Shown piece by piece: positions 27,816 to 36,563 of a stretch of 64,000 nucleotides of DNA. Location: the NCBI RefSeq assembly GCF_000024005.1, contig NC_013132.1:744001-808000 (forward strand). Reading direction: 5' to 3'. Positions within the stretch are counted from its first letter, which is position 1; the number at the start of each line of letters is the position of its first letter. Below the pieces are notes generated by a model. The model was not told where the DNA came from, did no database searches, and worked only from the letters and a program-made list of their open reading frames with translations. The DNA is from Chitinophaga pinensis DSM 2588. GTDB lineage: Bacteria; Bacteroidota; Bacteroidia; Chitinophagales; Chitinophagaceae. Position numbers and translations under genes: made by a program.

Positions 27816-29390
27816 ATGCTCATGAAGAACTACATTAAGAAAACCGCATTCGGCATATTACTCGGAAGCAGCCTGTTTATGACCGGTTGCTCCAACTTCC
27901 TGGATGAACAGGATCCATCCAACCTGTCGCCAGACAGCTATTACACCATACCGGAACACGCAGATGCTGCCGTATATGCGGCTTATGCACGTGCCCGTTT
28001 TATCGGTAGCGGTGCAGGTATCTTCTCTGCCAACTTCCAGATGCTGGAAGCGCCAACCGGAACTATCACTACTGCAACAGCGCAGAACTCCGATCTGAAC
28101 AACCTGTTAGGTCTGGTATATGATGGTGATAACCTGCATGTAAGACAATGGTGGACTGGCGCTTACAGAGTGATTGCACAGGCCAACCTGGCACTGGAAA
28201 AGATCCCTGGCATCAATCCAATGGATGAAGCACAAAAGAAAAGAACACTGGGTGAAGCCAGCTTCATGCGTGCATGGGCTTACTTCTATGTCGTAAGACT
28301 GTGGGGTGATGCACCACTGATCCTGAAACCACAAACAGCAAGTTCTCCTGATTTCTATCCTACACGTACTTCTACTGAAGAAGTGTACAACCAGATCATT
28401 GCCGACCTGAAAACAGCGGAGGCAGCCGGTCTGCCATGGATGGACGCATCCGGAAGGGTAGGTCTTGCCGCTATCAAAACTGAGCTGGCAAAAGTATACC
28501 TGACAATGGCCGGTGCGCCGCTGAACAAGGGTACTGAGTATTACAAACTCGCCGCAGATAAAGCGAAAGAAGTACTGGATTATTCAGTAGCAAATCCAAC
28601 GGTTGTAAATCTGTTCACCAACTATGACGATCTGCATTCTGTAACACAGAACAACAGAATGGAACACCTGTTTGAAATACAGTACCTGGCTGATATCGAG
28701 GGTAACCCGATGCAGTCCCTGATGCTGCCAAACAACTCCCTGGCTAAAAACATCTCTGCATATGGTAGTGGTGTAGGTAGCTCTGTTCCAACAGTATCTT
28801 TCTACAATTCTTATAAGAAGTATAATCCGACTGACAAACGTACCGACGAACAGCAGTTCTTCTTTACTTCTTACTTTGTAGATGGTTCGGGGGCAGTGTT
28901 CCCACTGGGTGCTCCTTATCTCTTCAAATTCTTTGACGTAGCTTGTCACGGCGCCCCTGGTAAACCAGGTACAGGTAGAAGTAACCTGAACATGCCACAG
29001 ATCCGTTTCGCAGAAACACTGCTGATCTATGCGGAAGCACAGAACCAGGCAGACGGATCACCAAATGCAACATCTTATGATGCACTGAACCGCGTACGTG
29101 GCAGAGCTAATCTTGGTGCATTATCAGGTCTGACAAAAGCAACTTTCGAAGAAGCAGTATGGCGTGAGCGTTGGCATGAATTTGCCTATGAAGGCATCGT
29201 TTGGTTTGACATGGTGCGTCTGAAAAAAGTGTACAACGAAGACACCAACGGTTTCGACAACTTCACAGGACACGTTAACAAGAACTCCGGTGCTACTCTC
29301 GCAGATAAACACCTGCTGTTCCCATTGCCGATCCAGGAAATTCGTAACAACCCGAATCTGAGACCTCAGAATCCAGGTTACGGTTCCTAA
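27816..29390 (+). CDS. SusD/RagB-family nutrient-binding lipoprotein
   Basis: Surface lipoprotein forming the lid over the SusC barrel. 524 residues. The lipoprotein signal has lipobox MTGC (Cys about 25) followed by SNFLDEQDPSNLSPDSYY, typical for SusD. TPR-like helices follow, with RALGEASFMRAWAYFYVVRLWGDAPL-like sequence (about 145-170). The C-terminal SusD_RagB part has IRFAETLLIYAEAQNQ, then YDALNRVRGRANL, VWRERWHEFAYEGIVWFDMVRLK and LFPLPIQEIRNNPNL. A second in-frame ATG six bases downstream (MKNYIKK) is an equally good start. It is 25 bp after susC and is followed by a 54-bp palindromic terminator. Confidence 0.97.
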   Translation: MLMKNYIKKTAFGILLGSSLFMTGCSNFLDEQDPSNLSPDSYYTIPEHADAAVYAAYARARFIGSGAGIFSANFQMLEAPTGTITTATAQNSDLNNLLGLVYDGDNLHVRQWWTGAYRVIAQANLALEKIPGINPMDEAQKKRTLGEASFMRAWAYFYVVRLWGDAPLILKPQTASSPDFYPTRTSTEEVYNQIIADLKTAEAAGLPWMDASGRVGLAAIKTELAKVYLTMAGAPLNKGTEYYKLAADKAKEVLDYSVANPTVVNLFTNYDDLHSVTQNNRMEHLFEIQYLADIEGNPMQSLMLPNNSLAKNISAYGSGVGSSVPTVSFYNSYKKYNPTDKRTDEQQFFFTSYFVDGSGAVFPLGAPYLFKFFDVACHGAPGKPGTGRSNLNMPQIRFAETLLIYAEAQNQADGSPNATSYDALNRVRGRANLGALSGLTKATFEEAVWRERWHEFAYEGIVWFDMVRLKKVYNEDTNGFDNFTGHVNKNSGATLADKHLLFPLPIQEIRNNPNLRPQNPGYGS

Positions 29391-29401
29391 TCAAACCGCT
29401 T

Positions 29402-29455
29402 ATAAAAAGGAAAGAGGCTTATCACCATATGGTGATAAGCCTCTTTCCTTTTTAT
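29402..29455. terminator. 54-bp perfect palindrome, bidirectional terminator
   Basis: Each half is 27 bp with no unpaired centre (centre at 29428/29429, accat|atggt). As RNA it ends in a run of five U before AU on both strands. It lies exactly between the convergent susD and map genes, so it should terminate both. Confidence 0.9.
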
Positions 29456-29473
29456 GAATATCCTGTTGCCGCT

Positions 29474-30238
29474 TTAAGACCAGATGCCGTTGGAGGCTGT
29501 CAGTATCACTGGCTTGCCATCCGTTACAATGATCGTGTGTTCATGCTGCGCTACAAAGCTGCCGTCATTGGTCACCAATGTCCAGCCATCTCCCATATCA
29601 TAGGCATAAGATGCCTTTGTAGAGATAAATGTTTCTATAGCCACTACACTGTTTTTATGGAAGCGGTTCTTATTTCTGCGATCGTAGTAATTAGGGATCT
29701 CTTTAGGTTCTTCATGCAGGCTTCTGCCAATGCCATGACCCACCAGATTCTTAATCACCCTGTAACCCATTTTTTTTGCAGATCTTTCTATCAGATCACC
29801 CACATCCGCGATCTTCACACCCCCTCTGATTTCATTGATCGCTTTCTGTAAGATCAGTTTGGACGCGTTCACCAATGGATTATGATTGTGAATATCTTCT
29901 CCCAATACAAATGATCCGCCGTTATCACCCCAGTAACCATTCAGCTCTGCAGATACATCTACGTTGATCAGATCTCCTTCTTTCAGGATCTTATGTTCAG
30001 ATGGAATACCATGCGCTACTTCGTTATTCAGGCTGATACAGGTCCATCCAGGGAAACCGTAAGTCAGCTTCGGAGCAGATCTTGCTCCCAGTTCACTGAG
30101 CAGTCTTCCTCCATATTCATCCAGTTCTCTCGTAGACATGCCCGGCGCTGCGTATTCCCGCATTTTCTTCAGTGTAATACCTACTGCCTCGCTTACGGCC
30201 TCCATACCGGAAATATCTGCATTGGATGTAATTGACAT
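29474..30238 (-). CDS. map: Methionine aminopeptidase, type I
   Basis: Removes the N-terminal Met of new proteins. About 254 residues from the ATG at 30238 (MSITSNADISGME), chosen because it leaves a 7-bp gap to tmk; an upstream alternative would overlap tmk by 44 bp. Metal ligands in the pita-bread fold are visible: INVDVSAELNGYWGDNGGSF (two Asp), LVGHGIGRSLHEEP (His), FISTKASYA region (Glu in VVAIETFIS) and FVAQHEHTIIV (final Glu). The conserved substrate-side His is in SLNNEVAHGIPS. In many bacteria map sits with ribosomal genes; here it follows tmk. Confidence 0.94.
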   Translation of the reverse strand: MSITSNADISGMEAVSEAVGITLKKMREYAAPGMSTRELDEYGGRLLSELGARSAPKLTYGFPGWTCISLNNEVAHGIPSEHKILKEGDLINVDVSAELNGYWGDNGGSFVLGEDIHNHNPLVNASKLILQKAINEIRGGVKIADVGDLIERSAKKMGYRVIKNLVGHGIGRSLHEEPKEIPNYYDRRNKNRFHKNSVVAIETFISTKASYAYDMGDGWTLVTNDGSFVAQHEHTIIVTDGKPVILTASNGIWS

Positions 30239-30245
30239 ACCTTGA

Positions 30246-30932
30246 TTATTTAGTAATGTTATGAATGATGGCTGCGTGGATCTCTTCAACAGATCGCATT
30301 TTATTGTCCTGATCGTAACAAACGATTTTCGTCACGGTCGCGTCTGTATCCGCTAATATTTCATACTCACGTTTTACCGCCAGCTGTAAGGAAAAATCTT
30401 TCTCATGTATATCGTCTTTTCCATTCAGGTATTTCCTGTCTTCTCCGGATCGACGCCGGGCTAATGCCTGTTCGGTATGGGAGAAAGGAACATCCAGGTA
30501 CACAGAAAGATCCGGCTGAGGAATACGGTTGTATTCATATTCAAACATATTGATCCAATCACGCAGCTCTTGTTTCTCTTTGTCCGTTTTCAGCTTTGCA
30601 CACTGGAAAGCGATATTGGATAATACATAGCGATCTACCAACACTACATATCCGCTGGCCAGCCATTCATTGATGGTGTGTGAAAAAGCCTTTCTGTCTT
30701 CTGCAAATAACAGCGCTACCAGTTGCGGGTGAACGTCTTTTACATCTCCGAACTCGCCCCTGAGGAATTTGGCGATCATTTCACCAAAAACGCCTTCCTG
30801 TACAATAGGAAAATGTACGAACCTCGTTTCTATACCCTGTTGGTTGAAAAACTGTTGAAGTAAATTGATCTGTGTGGACTTGCCCGCTCCGTCCAATCCT
30901 TCGATGGCTATAAACCTGCTGTTGTTTTGCAT
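30246..30932 (-). CDS. tmk: Thymidylate kinase
   Basis: Phosphorylates dTMP to dTDP. 228 residues. P-loop FIAIEGLDGAGKSTQINLLQQFF (GLDGAGKST, about 11-19), DRYVLSNIAFQ (the DR(Y) motif, about 97), and the lid and base-binding part YLDVPFSHTEQALARR...EDRKYLNGKDDIHE. A basic residue in the P-loop third position is absent (Gly-Ala), so it is of the type with Arg in the lid (ARRRSGEDRK). A minus-strand -7 element TATCTTTG lies at 30955-30962. Confidence 0.94.
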   Translation of the reverse strand: MQNNSRFIAIEGLDGAGKSTQINLLQQFFNQQGIETRFVHFPIVQEGVFGEMIAKFLRGEFGDVKDVHPQLVALLFAEDRKAFSHTINEWLASGYVVLVDRYVLSNIAFQCAKLKTDKEKQELRDWINMFEYEYNRIPQPDLSVYLDVPFSHTEQALARRRSGEDRKYLNGKDDIHEKDFSLQLAVKREYEILADTDATVTKIVCYDQDNKMRSVEEIHAAIIHNITK

Positions 30933-30954
30933 TAAAATCAGTTAAAACTATCGG

Positions 30955-30962
30955 CAAAGATA
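30955..30962 (-). promoter_or_regulatory. -7 promoter element of tmk-map
   Basis: The complement reads TATCTTTG. It lies about 23 bp upstream of the tmk ATG and just downstream of the M1 peptidase stop, suggesting tmk-map has its own promoter. Confidence 0.5.
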
Positions 30963-30966
30963 CCAC

Positions 30967-33840
30967 TTATTCAACGAACGAGGTCCGGCCTCCATCCAGC
31001 TCAATGACATCTATGAGAAAATGCTCCTCATCCACTTCAAAATCTCCTGCTTTCATATTTTTCAGCGTCAGCGTTTTCCAGGAGCAGGTAGGGTGGATAA
31101 ACCTCAGCTGTTCCCTGGCGGTTGTCACTTTCACAGGCATACTAAAATCAGGTACATCTGCCTCCCAACGGTATCTGAGCAGCAGGTTATTTCCCTGTTC
31201 CTGCAGACTGTATTCCAGCCGGGGCAGATGTGTGTACTTCAGGTATTGGTTGAAAAAAGCACTGTAATCATGTTTTGTAAACTGGTTGATGTAGCTGATC
31301 AGGTTATCCGAAGAAAGCGTCTGGTACCGGAAATGCTGCTGGATACCTCTGAGCAGATCAAACCAGAGAGTGTCATTGTGCAGTACATTCCGGAAAGTAT
31401 GCAGCATCAGGCTACCTTTGGTATACATGTCATTGATGTCATAGAAAATGTGGTTCACGTCATACACCCCGATGATCGGCTCCCTATTGCCAACACCCTC
31501 TTTCTGGTCATTCAGATAAGTAGATGCCAGCTGTTTATCAAATAAGTCCTCTACCACCAAAGATTCCGCATAAGTAGCAAATGCCTCATGCATCCACATA
31601 TCTGCCATATCCTTACAACTGATCGCGTTTCCCCACCATTCATGGGCAGCTTCATGCCATACCAAAGCCGGCATTTCCGGCACCTGGTTCCGGTTGATCT
31701 TCCCGATACAGACACCACTCTGGTGTTCCATAGGGTAGGGGCTTTCCAGCAGCGTAAATCCATCCCGCCGGAAGGCATAAGGACCAAAGTTTTCCTCATA
31801 ACAGGCCAGCATCTGTTTTACTTTGGCGAAAAGCCGCTTTCCTGCCTCAAGATTATAGGGCATCACGTAGTAGTCGATGGTGAGACTGTCAGCGCCCACA
31901 TACAGGTCAGTATAGTGCGCATACTTCCCGATACAGAACGTAGCGTTGTAATTGTTGATCGGATAAGTTACCGACCATTCAAAGCGGGTCTTTGTATTGC
32001 CGACAGGAACTTTTTGCAGTAATCGTCCATTGGAGATTTCAGTATAGCCATTGGGTACCGTGATCGAGATATGCATACTGTCCGGTTCGTCTGACAAATG
32101 ATCTTTACAGGGCCACCACAGACTAGCACCAGAGCCCTGGCATACTACCTGCGCCCAGGGATTCCCTTTTTCGTCCTTATCCCATAATACGCCGCCATTC
32201 ATGGGTATACTTTTATCCGGTACCTGGGGCGTGCCTTCGTAGTAAATGGTGATTTCGCCGGTATTGCCAGGAGTCTGTCTTTCGGGAAATTGCACAAAGA
32301 CCGCATCATATTCCCGCGTGTATGGCAAAGGCTGACCTTTATACAGGATCCGTTCAATCTGCATGTTCGCATACAGATCTATCTGCATCCTGTCAAAGGC
32401 TTGCTGCACCTTATACCTGATCTTGTTATTTCCTTTCAGAAAATGCCGCTCCAGATCAACATCCACATCAAGATCGTAAAAGGTCACATCGTAACAGGAG
32501 CGGAGCGGAGAGAGCTGTCCGCGGAGGGTATCTGCCCTGGTAAAACCATTCTGACGATTTGGGACTTTCCTGACTACTTTCACAACGGGAGGAGCCCCTT
32601 TCACAGAGTCAGGTAATTCCGGCTGCAGGATATTATAGTTCTCCCAGAAGGCCGCATCGTAATTGCTGCCAATGAGGTTATTCATAGAATTCTGATGACT
32701 GCTGACACCTGTCTGAAACTGCTGTACACTATCCTTGTCGATACCGGTGACCAGGAAATTGAAATCCCCGGTCCATGGAACATCGCTGAGATTTCTTTTC
32801 CGGCTGTTAATGACCACATCCCAATGCCGTAATACAGTCTGCAGGTAATACTTGCCCTGGAAAGCCTGATAACTGATCGTCATTTTAATGCCCGTAAAAT
32901 CCAGGGTACCACCGACTACTTTGGACATGATTGTATACCGGAGACCACCTTTCCCATGTTTGTTGATATAATCGTTCCCCGCAGGGGTCGTTTCCATTTC
33001 AAATCTGACCATTGCCAGCGTTGCCTCGTCGATATAAATAGTCCCCTTTATAATCCCTTTTCTGGTGTTTTTCTTAGGCGTGATCCGGATAACCAGCAAC
33101 TGACGATCATCCTCTGCGATCGTTTCTGCCAGGGTGTAATTGTAATAGCGAAAATTTTGCGGCGCCAGGATACTGTTTTTGACATTGTTGTATTTGATGA
33201 TATCTTCTCTCAGCGAGCTATAGGCCGTATTCGTAATATTACCGATCCATCCATAGAATTGCGGATCATTATTAGGAGGAGAAGGTATTTTCCGGCCTTT
33301 GATAATCCTTATCTGGTCGCGGTGTTCTTTATCTCTGCGAAAAGTCTTGAAGACCTCTAATACGGATTCGTTATAGTTAAGGGTATCATTATCAAAGTGA
33401 ATATCCTCCCGGTAAAAAGCTGTCATCCGGGTATCGGTAGTATCATAGTTTTGAGGAATTGCAGCAATCGCCTTTTGCAGTATCTCCAGTCCGCTTTTCA
33501 AATGGATCGCCACTTCCGGCAAGGAGATGACAGCAGGTGTGAGTCCGATCTCTACCTGTTGGTCAGTGGTGGTGAATAGTCTGGTCACGGAGCGGTAACC
33601 GATACAGGAGATCAGTACACTATCTGCTACCGGGTGTTCGGGTATCTTGAAAGTAAAGGTACCCAGGTTATTGCTGATGGTACCTGTGCTGCTATGCTTC
33701 AGCCGGATGTTGGCGGACGGAATAGGTTGATGTGTGGTCGCGTCTGTAATGATACCGCTGATGATAATAAACCGGTCCTGGCTGAAGATCGGCAGAGCAT
33801 TCAGGAGTAAACAGACAAGGAGTAGGAATCGTGGATACAT
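30967..33840 (-). CDS. M1-family metallopeptidase fused to a carboxypeptidase-regulatory-like N-terminal region
   Basis: 957 residues, secreted (signal peptide about 1-20, ending LPIFSQ). Residues about 25-110 form a CarboxypepD_reg-like beta-sandwich (ISGIITDATTHQPIPSANI, LISCIGYRSV). Residues about 115-420 resemble the DUF5686-type region often following that domain (MTAFYREDIHFDN). From about 460 the protein is an M1 aminopeptidase: N-terminal saddle domain, SPYPMEHQSG at the exopeptidase-motif position (PMEHQ in place of GAMEN), then zinc site HEAAHEWWGN (about 728) and the third ligand Glu in HEAFATYAE. All catalytic residues look present. The fusion is about 400 residues longer than a plain bacterial M1 peptidase. 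Confidence 0.88.
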   Translation of the reverse strand: MYPRFLLLVCLLLNALPIFSQDRFIIISGIITDATTHQPIPSANIRLKHSSTGTISNNLGTFTFKIPEHPVADSVLISCIGYRSVTRLFTTTDQQVEIGLTPAVISLPEVAIHLKSGLEILQKAIAAIPQNYDTTDTRMTAFYREDIHFDNDTLNYNESVLEVFKTFRRDKEHRDQIRIIKGRKIPSPPNNDPQFYGWIGNITNTAYSSLREDIIKYNNVKNSILAPQNFRYYNYTLAETIAEDDRQLLVIRITPKKNTRKGIIKGTIYIDEATLAMVRFEMETTPAGNDYINKHGKGGLRYTIMSKVVGGTLDFTGIKMTISYQAFQGKYYLQTVLRHWDVVINSRKRNLSDVPWTGDFNFLVTGIDKDSVQQFQTGVSSHQNSMNNLIGSNYDAAFWENYNILQPELPDSVKGAPPVVKVVRKVPNRQNGFTRADTLRGQLSPLRSCYDVTFYDLDVDVDLERHFLKGNNKIRYKVQQAFDRMQIDLYANMQIERILYKGQPLPYTREYDAVFVQFPERQTPGNTGEITIYYEGTPQVPDKSIPMNGGVLWDKDEKGNPWAQVVCQGSGASLWWPCKDHLSDEPDSMHISITVPNGYTEISNGRLLQKVPVGNTKTRFEWSVTYPINNYNATFCIGKYAHYTDLYVGADSLTIDYYVMPYNLEAGKRLFAKVKQMLACYEENFGPYAFRRDGFTLLESPYPMEHQSGVCIGKINRNQVPEMPALVWHEAAHEWWGNAISCKDMADMWMHEAFATYAESLVVEDLFDKQLASTYLNDQKEGVGNREPIIGVYDVNHIFYDINDMYTKGSLMLHTFRNVLHNDTLWFDLLRGIQQHFRYQTLSSDNLISYINQFTKHDYSAFFNQYLKYTHLPRLEYSLQEQGNNLLLRYRWEADVPDFSMPVKVTTAREQLRFIHPTCSWKTLTLKNMKAGDFEVDEEHFLIDVIELDGGRTSFVE

Positions 33841-33868
33841 GGCTTCTTTTTTATCAGCAAAAGAAGCC
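33841..33868 (-). promoter_or_regulatory. Hairpin abutting the M1 peptidase start codon
   Basis: On the minus strand GGCTTCTTTT pairs with AAAAGAAGCC across an 8-nt loop, and the stem ends directly at the ATG. It would occlude the start if the mRNA includes it. Alternatively it marks the end of transcription from the AraC gene upstream; there is no T-run after it. Confidence 0.4.
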
Positions 33869-33934
33869 TACAGACCTTGTTCCATCCACTCAAATCCGGA
33901 TTTGAACAGTTTTTAAAGCGTGCATTTACAGGGT

Positions 33935-35068
33935 TCAGGCCATTTTGTTCTGATTGTTCATGTATTCCCTGGGCGACATACCGGTATTGTTCCGGAAGGC
34001 ACGTTGAAAGGTGGGGAGGGAGTTAAACCCTGATTCGAGGGCAAGGCTCATGATGGTATATTGCTCCTGCCGGGATTCCGCAATTTTCTGTTTAAAGGCG
34101 GCAACCCGGTATTCATTTACAAACTCATTAAAGCTCTTTTGGAGGTGCTGGTTTAGCACTGCGGAGATAGTTTTAGTAGGCAATCCGGTATGTTGTGCTA
34201 CCAGCGCAAGGTTCAGTTCCGGATTCAGGTACAGTTGATCCTGTTCCATGGCTTTCATCAGCAAAGGCACTGCTTCACCGATAACTGTATCCGGAATAGG
34301 TGCGGGAGGGGTAGCCGATTTTTTAGCCGTTGTTTCTTCTTCTGCCGTCATCATATATCCCTTGATCCCGAGATAATAGATCAGGATCACCAGGGGAATG
34401 TATACCGGGTACCAATCCACCATATCCAGCAATTTGTCTGTATACTTTGGGATGACGTAAGGCACCAGGTAAACAAACCAGATCAGCTGAAAGACCAGGA
34501 AGACTTTCAGGAATTGTCTTATCCAGCGAAGGTGTTTTTCATTGTTGACCTGTGCACTTGAGATATACCGGTAGGAGAGATAGACGTAGATGGTCATAGA
34601 AAACCATCGGGGGATATCTGCATACACATTGTAGGTATCGATCGCGATTCCCCAGGGCTGCGGATGATTCTTCAATATGCCACCCATTACGCCGCCGACA
34701 TAAGTTACAGCGATCAGCTGGGGGACGATATCAATGATAGTTGAGTAGAAATGAGGTCTGTGTGTTGTGTTTACCCGGAAGGCCGGGTCCAGACTTGATT
34801 TTACATAGAAATAAAGTAATGGACCTAACGGCATGACCACCACGAGTGGTACAAAATTCAACAGGAATTGCAGTAAGGGTAGTTCATTGATCCAGCTGGA
34901 CTCGAAAATATGCAGGTTCAGGCAGGCCAGTGCGATGAGCAGGATCAATATAGCGAGCAGCCGGTCTCTCGCCGGACGTTTTTTGGAAAAGAACAACAGT
35001 CCGCTCATAATGAAGCCTTGCAGGGCGCCAAGCAGCATCAGGGTACTGAATATTCCGGAGAAGCTCAT
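33935..35068 (-). CDS. AraC-family regulator with N-terminal membrane domain
   Basis: 377 residues. About residues 8-250 hold seven to eight hydrophobic helices (e.g. LMLLGALQGFIMSGLLFF, LLAILILLIALACLNL, PLVVVMPLGPLLYFYV). The C-terminal 110 residues are a double-HTH AraC domain: LALVAQHTGLPTKTISAVLNQ, FNEFVNEYRVAAFKQKIAES, IMSLALESGFNSLPTFQRAFRNNTGMSPREYM. This architecture is a common Bacteroidota sensor-regulator in which the membrane part presumably senses an extracytoplasmic or lipid signal. Targets unknown; the neighbouring M1 peptidase gene is co-directional, 94 bp downstream, and is one candidate. Confidence 0.9.
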   Translation of the reverse strand: MSFSGIFSTLMLLGALQGFIMSGLLFFSKKRPARDRLLAILILLIALACLNLHIFESSWINELPLLQFLLNFVPLVVVMPLGPLLYFYVKSSLDPAFRVNTTHRPHFYSTIIDIVPQLIAVTYVGGVMGGILKNHPQPWGIAIDTYNVYADIPRWFSMTIYVYLSYRYISSAQVNNEKHLRWIRQFLKVFLVFQLIWFVYLVPYVIPKYTDKLLDMVDWYPVYIPLVILIYYLGIKGYMMTAEEETTAKKSATPPAPIPDTVIGEAVPLLMKAMEQDQLYLNPELNLALVAQHTGLPTKTISAVLNQHLQKSFNEFVNEYRVAAFKQKIAESRQEQYTIMSLALESGFNSLPTFQRAFRNNTGMSPREYMNNQNKMA

Positions 35069-35108
35069 CGGGTTAATTTAAGACCTCCTGAAGGTATTAA
35101 ATCAGTCG

Positions 35109-35516
35109 TTACGATCGTACATATTTTTCCCGGGATGCGTAGATCCCTTCCATATGTGTGGCGGCCCATTCGGCCAGTGCTTCCATATGTGGTAACAGGC
35201 TTGCGCCTCTTTCTGTGAGTGCATACTCTACCCGTGGCGGTATCTCCGGAAAAACCGTTCTGGTGATCAGTCCGTCAGCTTCCAATGATTTGAGGGTAAC
35301 GGTCAGCATTTTCTGTGAGATATCCCCTATAAAACTATGCAGTTTGTTAAACCGCAATGTGCCTTCTACTCCCAGCACAATGATCACTAACATTGACCAT
35401 TTGTCACCCAGGCGGTCCAGGACGTTCCTGACAGCGCATTCGCTATCTGCTTCCGAATATTTTTTCCAATCTTCTTTTGTCATAACAAGTTGATAATCAA
35501 AATTACTTACTTCCAC
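35109..35516 (-). CDS. HxlR-family winged-helix transcriptional regulator
   Basis: 135 residues from the first ATG; an ATG at 35483 (MTKEDWKKY) is a possible shorter start. HxlR signature: Cys in SECAVRNVLDRLGDKWSMLVI (about 24-44), LRFNKLHSFIGDISQKMLTVTLKSLEADGLI (wing-helix) and PRVEYALTERGASLLPHMEAL. The single early Cys next to the HTH is typical of redox- or electrophile-sensing members. It is divergent from an NmrA-like oxidoreductase gene, the common HxlR/QorR arrangement, with an operator-like palindrome between them. Confidence 0.92.
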   Translation of the reverse strand: MEVSNFDYQLVMTKEDWKKYSEADSECAVRNVLDRLGDKWSMLVIIVLGVEGTLRFNKLHSFIGDISQKMLTVTLKSLEADGLITRTVFPEIPPRVEYALTERGASLLPHMEALAEWAATHMEGIYASREKYVRS

Positions 35517-35564
35517 GTAACAAGCTGATACCCAAGTGCCTTCTTGTCAGCTATCTGGTACGCG

Positions 35565-35600
35565 ATTACCTTTGACTTACCAAAAGTAAGTTAAGGTAAT
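35565..35600. promoter_or_regulatory. Divergent promoters inside an imperfect palindrome (HxlR operator candidate)
   Basis: ATTACCTT t GACTTAC caaaa GTAAGTT AAGGTAAT: an inverted repeat with ~15-bp arms. The plus strand contains TACCTTTG (35567-35574) and the minus strand TACTTTTG (complement of 35581-35588); both match TAnnTTTG. They would serve the NmrA-like gene and hxlR respectively. A dimer bound here would block both promoters. Confidence 0.65.
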
Positions 35601-35630
35601 TAGGTAACCAATACTATTAAATCTAAGAAA

Positions 35631-36506
35631 ATGGGTAAAATACTAGTGACAGGCGTAACAGGACATCTTGGTCGTGCCGTATTAGATAAACTGCTGGTAA
35701 AAGTGCCGGCATCAAATGTGAAAGTCCTGGTTCGCGATGCGGCCAAAGCGGAGGCATTCAAACCACTGGGCGTAGAGATCGCCATAGGCAGTTATGACGA
35801 CAAAGCATCCCTGGTGGCTGCTTTTCAGGATACAGACAAACTGTATTTCGTATCCGGCAATGACGTGGCGAATCGCGGTCCGCAGCATGAAAACGTAGTC
35901 AATGCTGCTATTGCTGCCAAAGTAGGCCATGTAGTCTACACCAGCGTACAGCGTAAGAGCGAATCCGCGACTTCTTCGCTGGCATTTATAGCATCAACTC
36001 ACCTGTTGGTAGAAAACCTGCTGAAAGCTTCCGGTCTGCAATATACCATTATGGAGCATGGCTTATATGCTGAGGTGATTCCGATGTTTGTAGGAGACAG
36101 AGTACTGGAAACTGGCATTATCTTCCAGCCTGCAGGAGCCGGCAAAACGGCTTACGCATTACGCGAAGATATGGCAGAAGCCGGCGTAGCCGTACTGACA
36201 GGAGAGGGGCATGAAAACCGTAATTATGTGATCACGGGTTCAAAAGCAATCTCTTATACAGACATCGCAGCAGCCATTAGTGCAGCTACCGGCAAACAGG
36301 TGACTTATGTATCTCCAACTGTGGAAGCATTTAAAGAGGAACTGACCAAAGTAGGTGTGCCGGAGATGTATATTGGTTTGTTTGCAGGCTTCAGTACAGC
36401 TGTTAAAGAGGGCGAATTTGAAGAAGTGAGCGGTGATCTGGAAAAACTGATCGGTCGTAAGAGCGGCAGTGTAGAGGCGTATCTGAAAGAGACATACGGC
36501 AAATAG
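35631..36506 (+). CDS. NmrA/SDR-family NAD(P)H-binding oxidoreductase (quinone-reductase-2-like)
   Basis: 291 residues. N-terminal Rossmann motif GKILVTGVTGHLGRAVLDKLL (GXTGXXG, residues 2-22), LVRDAAKAEAF (basic residue after beta2, favouring NADPH), VYTSVQRKS at the active-site region and a C-terminal substrate domain. The atypical-SDR pattern without a YxxxK catalytic motif and the divergent HxlR gene match the E. coli qorB/ytfG-ytfH-type pair, so a quinone or aldehyde-type substrate under redox control is likely but unproven. Confidence 0.88.
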   Translation: MGKILVTGVTGHLGRAVLDKLLVKVPASNVKVLVRDAAKAEAFKPLGVEIAIGSYDDKASLVAAFQDTDKLYFVSGNDVANRGPQHENVVNAAIAAKVGHVVYTSVQRKSESATSSLAFIASTHLLVENLLKASGLQYTIMEHGLYAEVIPMFVGDRVLETGIIFQPAGAGKTAYALREDMAEAGVAVLTGEGHENRNYVITGSKAISYTDIAAAISAATGKQVTYVSPTVEAFKEELTKVGVPEMYIGLFAGFSTAVKEGEFEEVSGDLEKLIGRKSGSVEAYLKETYGK

Positions 36507-36536
36507 GGCTTCTTTTTATAAAGGACAGGAAAAGGT

Positions 36537-36563
36537 TGCTCCGCTCAGGCGGAGCATTTTTTT
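36537..36563 (+). terminator. Intrinsic terminator
   Basis: TGCTCCGC tcag GCGGAGCA followed by seven T. The T-run overlaps the stop codon of the convergent gene at 36562. Confidence 0.9.
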
